This document shows, one piece after another, positions 8,580-15,328 of a DNA stretch of 64,000 nucleotides (position 1 is the first letter of the stretch; each line of letters opens with the position of its first letter). Position numbers and translations under genes: made by a program. Source of the stretch: Acidimicrobiia bacterium. Its GTDB lineage: Bacteria; Actinomycetota; Acidimicrobiia; Spongiisociales; Spongiisociaceae. The stretch is taken from positions 62,001 to 126,000 of the forward strand of contig VXMM01000002.1 of NCBI GenBank assembly GCA_009841105.1, written 5' to 3'. The notes beneath the pieces were generated by a model that did no database searches, was not told where the DNA came from, and worked only from the letters and a program-made list of their open reading frames with translations.

Positions 8580-9349
8580 GAGTCCTCCACCGCTCTCAGC
8601 CCCTCGCGAACACCGGTGAGCAACTCGAAGAAATGCTGGTCCTCACGGGTCTCGTCGGACCGCGGCTCCGGGAGGTCTATATCCACCACCTCCGTGATGG
8701 TCCCGGGACGCGGCGACATGATGACAACGCGCGTTGACAGGAAGACCGCCTCGGGAATGGAGTGGGTTACGAACACCACCGTCGTCCCCGTCTCGGCGCG
8801 GATCCGGAGCAACTCCGATTGCATCCGCTCGCGGGTCATCTCGTCCAGGGCTCCGAACGGCTCGTCCATCAGGAGGATGGAGGGCTTGAAGACCAGAGCC
8901 CTCGCGATAGCTACCCGCTGCTGCATCCCGCCGGACAGCTGCCACGGGTAATGGTTGGCGAACCGGTCGAGTTGGACCAGTTCCAGCATGGCGGCTGCTT
9001 GCCGGGAACGCTCGGCTGCGTCCATCCCCATGATCTCCAGGGGCAGTTCCACGTTGGCCTGCACCCTCCGCCACTCCAGAAGCGTGGCGGATTGGAACAC
9101 CATCCCGTAGTCACGGTCGAGCCGCGCCTTGGCGGGTGTCTTGCCGTTGACCAACACGGTCCCGGAGGAGGGCGGGGTGAGATCTCCGATCAGGCGCAGG
9201 AGAGTCGACTTCCCGCACCCGGAAGGTCCGATGACGGAGATGAATTCTCCTCGCTCCACTGACAGATCGACCCCATGGACGGCCCGGACCTCCTGGTCGG
9301 AGCCGGGGTTGAACACCTTTTCGACCCCGCGTAGCGAGAGCGCGCTCAT
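8576..9349 (-). CDS. ABC transporter ATP-binding protein
   Basis: 257-residue nucleotide-binding subunit of the SsuB/TauB/ThiZ class. Walker A GPSGCGKST lies at residues 41-49, the signature LSGGMQQR follows, Walker B is ILLMDEPFGALDE and the switch His is in FVTHSIPEA. It overlaps both neighbouring permease genes by four bases, so the three form one coupled unit. It powers import through the two permeases at 7791 and 9346. All catalytic motifs are intact. Confidence 0.95.
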   Translation of the reverse strand: MSALSLRGVEKVFNPGSDQEVRAVHGVDLSVERGEFISVIGPSGCGKSTLLRLIGDLTPPSSGTVLVNGKTPAKARLDRDYGMVFQSATLLEWRRVQANVELPLEIMGMDAAERSRQAAAMLELVQLDRFANHYPWQLSGGMQQRVAIARALVFKPSILLMDEPFGALDEMTRERMQSELLRIRAETGTTVVFVTHSIPEAVFLSTRVVIMSPRPGTITEVVDIDLPEPRSDETREDQHFFELLTGVREGLRAVEDS

Positions 9350-10251
9350 GCGACCACCTCCTTCAAAGCCCGGCCTCGCGGGCCTGCCGCCTCACCTACG
9401 TCCTCCAATCGCCGGGATGGCGGTATCAGGATTCTCTCGGCGAGGACCACGATGCCCACGAATCCGATACCTACCAGCGACGCGACGAGTATGGAGGCGA
9501 AGAGCTTCTCAGGGGCCGCCGAGAAGGCGGCGGCGAAGTTGAGTATGGCGCGGCCCAGCCCGTCGGGCATGCTGGCGGGGAGTTCGCCGACGATGGCGCC
9601 GATGATCGATGCGGTGGCCGCGATCTTGAGGGCAGGGAACAGGTAGGGGAGGGCCGCGGGCACCTGGAGTTTCCACAGCACCTGGTTCGGGGTGGCCGCG
9701 TAGGACCGCATCAACTCCGAAGCGGTCGCATCCGGGCTGCGCAGACCCCGCAGCGTGTTGATGGCGACCGGGAAGAAGGCCAGGTAAGCCGAGACCACCG
9801 CCACGACGAGCCACCGGGTGACGTTCAGGCGACCGGCCCAGACCACGAGGATCGGAGCGATGGCGAGGATGGGAACCGTCTGGGAGGCAACCACATGGGG
9901 CATGAGACCGCGCTCGGCAAGAGCGGATCGCACGAAGAGCACCCCCAGACCGAAGCCCACCGCGCTCCCCAGCACGAACCCGAGAAGAGCGGAACGCCAG
10001 GTGAAGAGAGCGGCCTTGAGCAGGACCAGCAGCAGCATGTCGCCTCCCCGTCGCGCCGGACGGAGGAGGGCGATGATGATGTCCCACGTGTGGGGCATCG
10101 AACGCTCGTTGGTGCGTACCGGTAAGTCGATACCGGTACCTGGCCAGACACCGCCCGTCGCGGTTCCCATCCACTTGTAGCCTTCCCACACGGCCACGAG
10201 CACCGCCAGGATCCCGAGAAAGGACAGGAGCCGGCGGGCGTTAGGGCTCAT
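9346..10251 (-). CDS. ABC transporter permease (pyrimidine-type importer)
   Basis: Second BPD-type permease, about 300 residues, with five to six membrane segments and the loop MRSYAATPNQVLWKLQVPAALPYLFPALK that contacts the ATPase. It is the first gene of the minus-strand importer unit. The start could be ATG at 10251 or GTG at 10269; neither has a clear ribosome site, and ATG is chosen. Two non-identical permeases suggest a heteromeric channel, unlike the single permease in many SsuABC systems. A hydrophilic segment near residues 30-65 is longer than in the partner. Confidence 0.9.
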   Translation of the reverse strand: MSPNARRLLSFLGILAVLVAVWEGYKWMGTATGGVWPGTGIDLPVRTNERSMPHTWDIIIALLRPARRGGDMLLLVLLKAALFTWRSALLGFVLGSAVGFGLGVLFVRSALAERGLMPHVVASQTVPILAIAPILVVWAGRLNVTRWLVVAVVSAYLAFFPVAINTLRGLRSPDATASELMRSYAATPNQVLWKLQVPAALPYLFPALKIAATASIIGAIVGELPASMPDGLGRAILNFAAAFSAAPEKLFASILVASLVGIGFVGIVVLAERILIPPSRRLEDVGEAAGPRGRALKEVVA

Positions 10252-10336
10252 TGCGCCGAACGATCGCACCGTCGTGGCGGGCGGTGCAGGGCTGCGCCAT
10301 CTCCTGCGCCCAGTCAGCGCTTCAGCCCGGCGCCGG

Positions 10337-11143
10337 TCATGTCACCCGCTGCCGGGCTCTCAGTGCCCACAGCGTCACGGCGCCGGCTATGGCGGTGGCA
10401 ACGACGGTACCGGACACCAATGGCGCCGGCCGTGCCAGGGTCTGGAGACGGCTCCTCAGGTTTACCGGACTGTCGAACTCTTCCACCGGCCATCCACGCT
10501 CGGACGCGACCTCCCGCAGGGCGCGGTCCGGGTTGACGACCACCGGATGGCCCACAGCCTCCAGCATGGGGAGGTCGGTGACGCTGTCCGAGTAGGCGTA
10601 GCATCGGTCAAGGTCTATACGCCATTCCCCGGCTAGCCGCCGGATCGCCTCGGCCTTGGCCGTTCCGCTGGCGTAGAAGGCCAACTCGCCGGCATAGCAA
10701 CCCTCATCGTCGACGGCTGACCGGGTGGCGATTACATGGTCAACTCCGAGGTGGGCGGCCAGTGGTCGGGCCACCTCCTCGGGCGAGATGGACATGATGA
10801 CGATCTCCCGGCCCGCCTGGCGGTGCTCCTCCATCAGGTCGAGCGCCTCCTCGTAGACCAGCGGCGCAACGACCTCGTCGATGGTCTCTTCGACCAGTTC
10901 CCGGATCCGGGAGGCCTCCATGCCTTTGGTCAGGCTCACCAGCCGGTCACGGAGCTGGTCAAGCTTCTCCTGATCCGCTCCGGCCATCCGGTAGACGACC
11001 TGGGCTGTCGCCGCCCTGAGCAGTGTCCGTCTCCTGAGCAGACCGGCCTTATGAAGGGGCCGGGCGAAGGCCAGAGTGGACGACTTGGCAATGATCGTCT
11101 TGTCGAGATCGAAGAAGGCGACACCCGTTCTCACGGCGCCCAT
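10337..11143 (-). CDS. HAD-IB family hydrolase (SerB-like phosphatase)
   Basis: HAD-superfamily protein of 268 residues. Motif I FFDLDKT carries D12 and D14, motif II is IMSIS, motif III is a Lys in SGTAKAEA, and motif IV is YSDSVTDLPML. The HAD-IB cap is similar to phosphoserine-phosphatase-like proteins encoded next to Tad loci in Actinobacteria. A hydrophobic stretch near the C-terminus (LVSGTVVATAIAGAVTLWAL) may anchor it in the membrane. The ATG at 11143 is used because upstream in-frame codons lie in the A/T-rich divergent promoter region. The true substrate, perhaps a phospholipid or phosphoserine, is unknown. Confidence 0.88.
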   Translation of the reverse strand: MGAVRTGVAFFDLDKTIIAKSSTLAFARPLHKAGLLRRRTLLRAATAQVVYRMAGADQEKLDQLRDRLVSLTKGMEASRIRELVEETIDEVVAPLVYEEALDLMEEHRQAGREIVIMSISPEEVARPLAAHLGVDHVIATRSAVDDEGCYAGELAFYASGTAKAEAIRRLAGEWRIDLDRCYAYSDSVTDLPMLEAVGHPVVVNPDRALREVASERGWPVEEFDSPVNLRSRLQTLARPAPLVSGTVVATAIAGAVTLWALRARQRVT

Positions 11144-11243
11144 CTTACGGGAGAGCGAGGCGATCCGGGAGCCTTGAGGTCTATTGCGACCCGGATCGGG
11201 CCGTGAGAACGCGAAAAGAAAAGGGTTACCAGTCTGCCCAAAG

Positions 11244-11290
11244 TTGGATACGTTAGCCATATGTTCACTAATGCTAACCAATATTCACTA
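11244..11290. promoter_or_regulatory. Divergent promoter region with repeats before the Tad locus
   Basis: An A/T-rich island between the HAD gene and the Tad genes. TTGGAT (11244-11249) and ACTAAT (11267-11272) are spaced 17 bases apart and resemble a housekeeping promoter for the plus strand. It also carries an inverted repeat GTTAGC/GCTAAC (11252-11257 and 11273-11278) and a direct repeat TTCACTA (11264-11270 and 11284-11290). A regulator could bind here; this is inference from the repeats. Confidence 0.45.
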
Positions 11291-11325
11291 CCGCATAGGG
11301 CGGGGCCGCAGCAGGGACCACGGGC

Positions 11326-11856
11326 ATGGTAGCCCTGGCTGTCCATACCCTTCACGACGATGTGCTCGGGATGCTGACGCCGCTCGCGCTGGCATCCTTC
11401 CACCCGACCGCACTCGTGATCGACCTCGACCCGGAGGGTCTTCCCCTGCCGGGTCACCGCACCCTGGCCGACCTGGTGGAGGACGGCCCCACGCTGGCCG
11501 AGCTGGTTCCCTCCCGTAGGGGTCTAGCCGTACTCCCGCACGGAGGTGCGCGTATCGAGGCGGGCATGGAGGTGGTCAACGCCCTGGTCGAGTCATGGCC
11601 GTGCGTGGTGGTGCGGACCCGTACCCCCCTGGACGGCATGCCGTTCGTCCGGGTCGCGCCCCTAATCACCGGCGTAGACACGCGGGTACCGCCCCGGGTA
11701 TGGGTGCGTACCGGAATCGGCCGTGTGGAGCCCGGTCCAGGGCCCGTTGTGGATGCTCCTTCCCGCTCCGCATTCAACGCTGTGCCAGCCCGCCAGACCC
11801 CTACCGGAAGGTGGCTGCGGTCGTGGGCGCCGGTCTGGAGATGGCGATGGCAGTAG
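11326..11856 (+). CDS. Short CpaE-like protein of the helicase/secretion neighborhood, degenerate P-loop
   Basis: 176-residue protein in the place where actinobacterial Tad loci carry a CpaE/Ssd-like ParA-type ATPase of roughly 300 or more residues. TALVIDLDPEGLPLPG resembles the second strand of ParA folds (VLLVDADP), followed by LADLVEDGPTLAELV. However, the expected N-terminal glycine-rich Walker A is absent: the equivalent strand reads MVALAVHTLHDDV. It overlaps the TadA gene by 16 bases. It is either a shortened, non-ATP-binding scaffold or a decaying gene; the C-terminal 40 residues are low-complexity and Arg/Trp-rich. Identification rests mainly on position plus this weak similarity. 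Confidence 0.55.
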   Translation: MVALAVHTLHDDVLGMLTPLALASFHPTALVIDLDPEGLPLPGHRTLADLVEDGPTLAELVPSRRGLAVLPHGGARIEAGMEVVNALVESWPCVVVRTRTPLDGMPFVRVAPLITGVDTRVPPRVWVRTGIGRVEPGPGPVVDAPSRSAFNAVPARQTPTGRWLRSWAPVWRWRWQ

Positions 11857-12905
11857 TCGAACGCGTACTCCGGCGCGTGCTCGAGTCGGATGTCGAGTTG
11901 AGCCGGGACCAGGCCGAGGCCGAAGTGCGGAGGATCATGTCCGTCGAGTCGCCGCTGGCATCCCCCGGGATAGTGGATGTGGTGGTGGACACCCTCGTGG
12001 GGATGGGACCGATCGAGCCGCTCTTCCGGGACCCCGCCGTTTCGGACGTCTTCGTCAACGGTCCCGACGAGGTATGGGTGGAGCGTCTAGGGGTCCTGGA
12101 ACACACGGATGTCACCTTCGCCGACGACGCGGCGGTCCTGGCTGCCGTCGAACGCACCATCGCCCCGTTGGGCCTGCGCCTGGACCGGGCCAGTCCTCTG
12201 GTGAGCGCCCGCCTCCCCGACGGGAGCCGCCTGCACGCCATCGTCCCGCCGGTTTCGGTCGGGGGGCCGATTGTTGCCATCCGCCGCTTTACCGCCGTGG
12301 CTCCCAACCTGGACACGTTCGTCGACTGGGGCTCGATGACCGATACCCAACGCGTGGTGCTCGAACGGGCCGTGATCGATAGAAAGAACATCGTGGTCAG
12401 CGGCGGAACCGGCACCGGAAAGACGACCTTGCTGAACGCCCTGGCGGCGACCGTGCCGGTCGGCGAACGGATCGTGACCATCGAGGACGCCGCTGAGTTG
12501 AACTTCGCCGGTCATGTGGTCCGGCTCGAAGCCCGCCCTCCTAACGCCGAGGGCCGCGGACGGGTCACCCTGGCCGACCTGGTACGTACCGCTCTCCGCC
12601 TCCGACCGGACCGCATCATCGTGGGGGAGGTACGAGGCGCCGAAGCCCTGGACATGATCTCGGCCATGAACACCGGCCACGACGGGAGCCTGTCGACCGT
12701 CCACGCCAACGGACCCGAGGACGCCCTCTGGCGGATCGAGACGTTGGCTCTGACCGGGAGCGAGGGGGTGGGAGAGACCGCCATCCGGCGCCAACTCCGC
12801 TCCGCGGTCGACTTGGTGGTGCACCTGAGCCGCAGGAACGCCAGCCGCCGGGTGGAGACGATCGCCGAGGTCGGACTCGACGGGTGCCGGGAGACGGCAT
12901 GCTGA
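11841..12905 (+). CDS. tadA: TadA/CpaF-type secretion ATPase
   Basis: 354-residue hexameric secretion ATPase. Walker A GGTGTGKTT lies near residues 187-195, an Asp box is IEDAAELNF, the Walker B region is PDRIIVGEVRGAEALD, and a His box is GSLSTVHANGP. The N-terminal domain (VDTLVGMGPIEPLF, then DVFVNGPDEVWVER) is typical of CpaF. The ATG at 11841 is taken; ATG at 11847 or GTG at 11811 are possible. It would power assembly of the Flp-like pilin encoded at 14277 with the TadB and TadC platform proteins. Confidence 0.93.
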   Translation: MAMAVVERVLRRVLESDVELSRDQAEAEVRRIMSVESPLASPGIVDVVVDTLVGMGPIEPLFRDPAVSDVFVNGPDEVWVERLGVLEHTDVTFADDAAVLAAVERTIAPLGLRLDRASPLVSARLPDGSRLHAIVPPVSVGGPIVAIRRFTAVAPNLDTFVDWGSMTDTQRVVLERAVIDRKNIVVSGGTGTGKTTLLNALAATVPVGERIVTIEDAAELNFAGHVVRLEARPPNAEGRGRVTLADLVRTALRLRPDRIIVGEVRGAEALDMISAMNTGHDGSLSTVHANGPEDALWRIETLALTGSEGVGETAIRRQLRSAVDLVVHLSRRNASRRVETIAEVGLDGCRETAC

Positions 12906-13570
12906 TCCTCGGACTGGTGGCGATCGGCGTGGCGCTCCGGCCCCGGCGCTGGTGGGAGCCACTGGCCTTGGGAGCCGCGGCGGTGTTGCCGTGGTGGGCC
13001 GGCCTGGCGGGGATCGCCGCCGGTATCTGGTTGGCCCTCCGACAGAGCCGACCCGACCCCTACCAGGAGGTCGCCTACCTGCAGGCTGTGAGCGCCGAGC
13101 TACGGGCGGGAAGGAGCCTCCGCCAGGCGCTAGTCGATGCCGGCACTCGTGCGCCCGACCTCGACCTGGCCCGGATGGCCCGCCTCTGCCGGTCCGGGCG
13201 CCCCATGCTCGAAGTGGCAGCAGCGGCGTCCGAGGCGCTGCGGGGAACCGGTCGCCTGGTCGGAGCCGCGGTGCGGATCGGCGCCGAGAGCGGGGGCCGG
13301 GTGTCGGCGGCCTTCGCCACTCTGGCCGGCATCCAAGCCGACCGTATCGAACTCCAGCGCGAGATGAGGGCGGCGGGCTCGGCCGCCCGGGCATCTGTTG
13401 CGGTGCTGACCGTGCTCCCCGTCGGAGGGTTGCTGGCCGCGGCAGCCTCCGGAACGCTTTCGGACCTGATGTCGATGGGGAGTGTCGGCCCCATCCTGGT
13501 CGGCATCGGGGTTGTGCTTCTCGTCGGCGGCGCTTCCGTGACCCTGCTTCTGGGGAGGAAGCTGTCATGA
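12899..13570 (+). CDS. tadB: TadB-like pilus platform membrane protein
   Basis: About 223 residues with two membrane segments at each end and a cytoplasmic GspF-like domain (LQAVSAELRAGRSLRQALVDAG, then AVRIGAESGGRVSAAFATLAG). GGGAG five bases upstream supports ATG at 12899, overlapping the TadA stop. It should form the inner-membrane platform with the product of the next gene. It is shorter than proteobacterial TadB, as is usual for actinobacterial versions. Confidence 0.87.
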   Translation: MLILGLVAIGVALRPRRWWEPLALGAAAVLPWWAGLAGIAAGIWLALRQSRPDPYQEVAYLQAVSAELRAGRSLRQALVDAGTRAPDLDLARMARLCRSGRPMLEVAAAASEALRGTGRLVGAAVRIGAESGGRVSAAFATLAGIQADRIELQREMRAAGSAARASVAVLTVLPVGGLLAAAASGTLSDLMSMGSVGPILVGIGVVLLVGGASVTLLLGRKLS

Positions 13571-14208
13571 GCCCCTTCACGATGGTCTCCGCCGCAGTCG
13601 TGGTGTACGTCATGACCGCCATGCGGCCGGTCGGCGTACGCCTCATCGCTGCGAGCGGCGTCGCCATCGGGCTGGCCAACCCGCTGGCCGGTGCCAGCCT
13701 CGGCCTGGTCTGGTACTCGCTCCGCCGGCGCCGGTCACTCCGTTCCGAGCGCCTAGCCCGCCGCCGGGCGGATGGAGAGTTGGAGCTGCTGACCCACTCC
13801 ATGCTGATCGGTCTCTCGGGGGGCCTGTCGCCGGCCGGGGCGCTGGCGCTGGCCCGCGAGAGCCTCGCCTCGTCGCTGGGTCAGGAGGTCGACAGTGTCC
13901 TCCGTCATGCCGTGAAGGGCGGCCTCACCCCATCGCTGATGAATGCCACCGGCACCGGCGGCCGGCTGTTCCGCCAGATAGGCGCGGCGCATCTGTCGGG
14001 TTCGCCGCTCGAGCTCACCCTGACCGCGCTTGTCACCGAATACCGGGAGGCGGCCCGTTCCTCGGCCGTCGAAAAGGCACGCCGGCTACCGGTGAGGATG
14101 ATGCTGCCGCTCACCCTCCTGATGCTTCCCGGCCTGCTCATCCTGATGATCGGTCCGCTGGTGCTGCCCTCGCTGGCGCGGCTCCTCGACCCCATCATGT
14201 CGCTCTGA
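13567..14208 (+). CDS. tadC: TadC-like pilus platform membrane protein
   Basis: 213-residue GspF-domain membrane protein. ELLTHSMLIGLSGGLSPAGALALARE is the platform-domain helix pair, and the C-terminus MMLPLTLLMLPGLLILMIGPLVLP is a membrane hairpin. ATG at 13567 overlaps the preceding stop (ATGA), showing translational coupling. It pairs with TadB to form the assembly platform. Confidence 0.87.
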   Translation: MSPFTMVSAAVVVYVMTAMRPVGVRLIAASGVAIGLANPLAGASLGLVWYSLRRRRSLRSERLARRRADGELELLTHSMLIGLSGGLSPAGALALARESLASSLGQEVDSVLRHAVKGGLTPSLMNATGTGGRLFRQIGAAHLSGSPLELTLTALVTEYREAARSSAVEKARRLPVRMMLPLTLLMLPGLLILMIGPLVLPSLARLLDPIMSL

Positions 14209-14276
14209 AATGTCACTTCCCCCCGGACCGGCCGGACGCCGGCAGACCCGCCAACGCGGGAGAAAGGAGACTCATC

Positions 14277-14477
14277 ATGAGTTCAATCATCAACCTCGTC
14301 CGTCGGGCGACCCGGGCCGTCGGCGGCGAGGAAGGTCAGGCCACCGTCGAGTACACCCTGGTGGGGATGTGCGCGGCCGGTATGGCTTCGTTGCTCCTGA
14401 ACTGGATCAACAAGACCAGCCTCATCGGCAAGTTCTTCGGCTCCGTGACCAAGCACATCATCGGGCTGCTGGGCTGA
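14277..14477 (+). CDS. flp: Flp-type pilin
   Basis: 66-residue major pilin precursor. The processing region GGEEGQATVEYTLVG has the Flp-type Gly/Glu arrangement, followed by a 20-residue hydrophobic helix (MCAAGMASLLLNWIN). AGAAAGGAG precedes the ATG by nine bases, the strongest ribosome site in the locus, which fits high pilin expression. No prepilin peptidase (TadV/CpaA) gene is in the visible locus. It would be polymerised by TadA/B/C. Confidence 0.9.
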   Translation: MSSIINLVRRATRAVGGEEGQATVEYTLVGMCAAGMASLLLNWINKTSLIGKFFGSVTKHIIGLLG

Positions 14478-14836
14478 GGCGCGAACGGGGCTCTTCCACT
14501 GTGGAGTTCGCCCTGGTCATCCCGCTGATCCTCTTGCTGGTCCTGGCGATCGCCGAGGTGACCGTGGTGGCGAAGACGGCGCTCCAACTGACCGCCGCGG
14601 GGCGGGAGGGGGCGAGGGTGGCTGCCACCTCGCCCGATCCCGCCCGCGCGATCGAGGCAACCCGCCGTGCGCTCGGCCCGGAGTTGGCGGGCCGGGCCCG
14701 GATCACCGTCCGACGCCCGCCGGTGGTGGGCCGGCCCGCCCGGGTGACCGTGGCGGTCGACCATGTGCTGCTGGCGGCGCTCGGCGGGTTACGAATACCG
14801 CTCGAATCTACCAACGAGATGCGTGTCGAGGCCTGA
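14474..14836 (+). CDS. tadE: TadE-like minor pilin, non-canonical start
   Basis: About 120 residues beginning with RRERGSSTVEFALVIPLILL, the TadE prepilin-like leader and hydrophobic helix, followed by a short periplasmic domain. No ATG, GTG or TTG in frame lies before the GSSTVEF leader outside the overlapping pilin gene. The nearest candidate is CTG at 14474, overlapping the pilin stop as CTGA. The GTG at 14501 would delete the processing site. The start coordinate is therefore uncertain. Confidence 0.8.
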   Translation: MRRERGSSTVEFALVIPLILLLVLAIAEVTVVAKTALQLTAAGREGARVAATSPDPARAIEATRRALGPELAGRARITVRRPPVVGRPARVTVAVDHVLLAALGGLRIPLESTNEMRVEA

Positions 14837-14840
14837 GGTC

Positions 14841-15239
14841 ATGCGTCTGGGTAGCGACCGCGGCTCGGTGACCGTGCTCACGGTCGGGGCACTGGTACTG
14901 GCCTTGGTCCTGGTGGTTGGGGTGACCGCTATCGGTCAGGTCTTGATTGCCAGGAACCGGGTGATCGCCGCGGCGGAAGCCGGTGCTCTCGCCGCGGCGC
15001 CGGTCACCTTCCGGCCGTTCGGCGCCACCGGATCAGCTATGGAGGAGGCGTCCCGGCTTGTCCGTTCCAACGGCGCCACGCTGGTCCGGTGCGACTGCCG
15101 TCCCGACAGTAGATACGCCCCCAGGACGGTGGTGGTTACCGCCATGGTCAATGTGGACGTCCTGGGACTCCGGGAAACGAGCATCGAAGCCACCGCGGCG
15201 GCCGAGTTCCGGCCGGTGGCCTTGCTGGTCGGACCGTAG
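14841..15239 (+). CDS. TadG/TadE-like secretion-neighborhood protein
   Basis: 132-residue single-span protein. RGSVTVLTVGALVLALVLVVGVTAIGQ is the N-terminal membrane segment with a TadE-like Gly-Ser leader, followed by a small extracytoplasmic domain containing two close cysteines (RCDCRPDS). It matches the 'helicase/secretion neighborhood TadE-like' proteins that sit between TadE and the DECH helicase in Actinobacteria. It starts four bases after the TadE stop. Its role in the pilus is presumed structural. Confidence 0.78.
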   Translation: MRLGSDRGSVTVLTVGALVLALVLVVGVTAIGQVLIARNRVIAAAEAGALAAAPVTFRPFGATGSAMEEASRLVRSNGATLVRCDCRPDSRYAPRTVVVTAMVNVDVLGLRETSIEATAAAEFRPVALLVGP

Positions 15240-15328
15240 GCAGGGCAGGTTGCCTGGTGCTGCCTTGCTGCCCTTCGGCCGAGTGACCTCCGGCTGCCAA
15301 TGCTGGCGGTAAAGCTTCTGTCCGGCAA

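Noticed and set aside
12087-13802. Long minus-strand open frame of 571 codons
   Set aside because: It is antisense to TadA, TadB and TadC, is Arg/Pro-rich and has no motifs, a typical artefact of high G+C.
14210-14836. A single 208-codon gene covering the pilin region
   Set aside because: Its first 88 codons run out of frame through the clear Flp pilin gene with its strong ribosome site; only the end is TadE.
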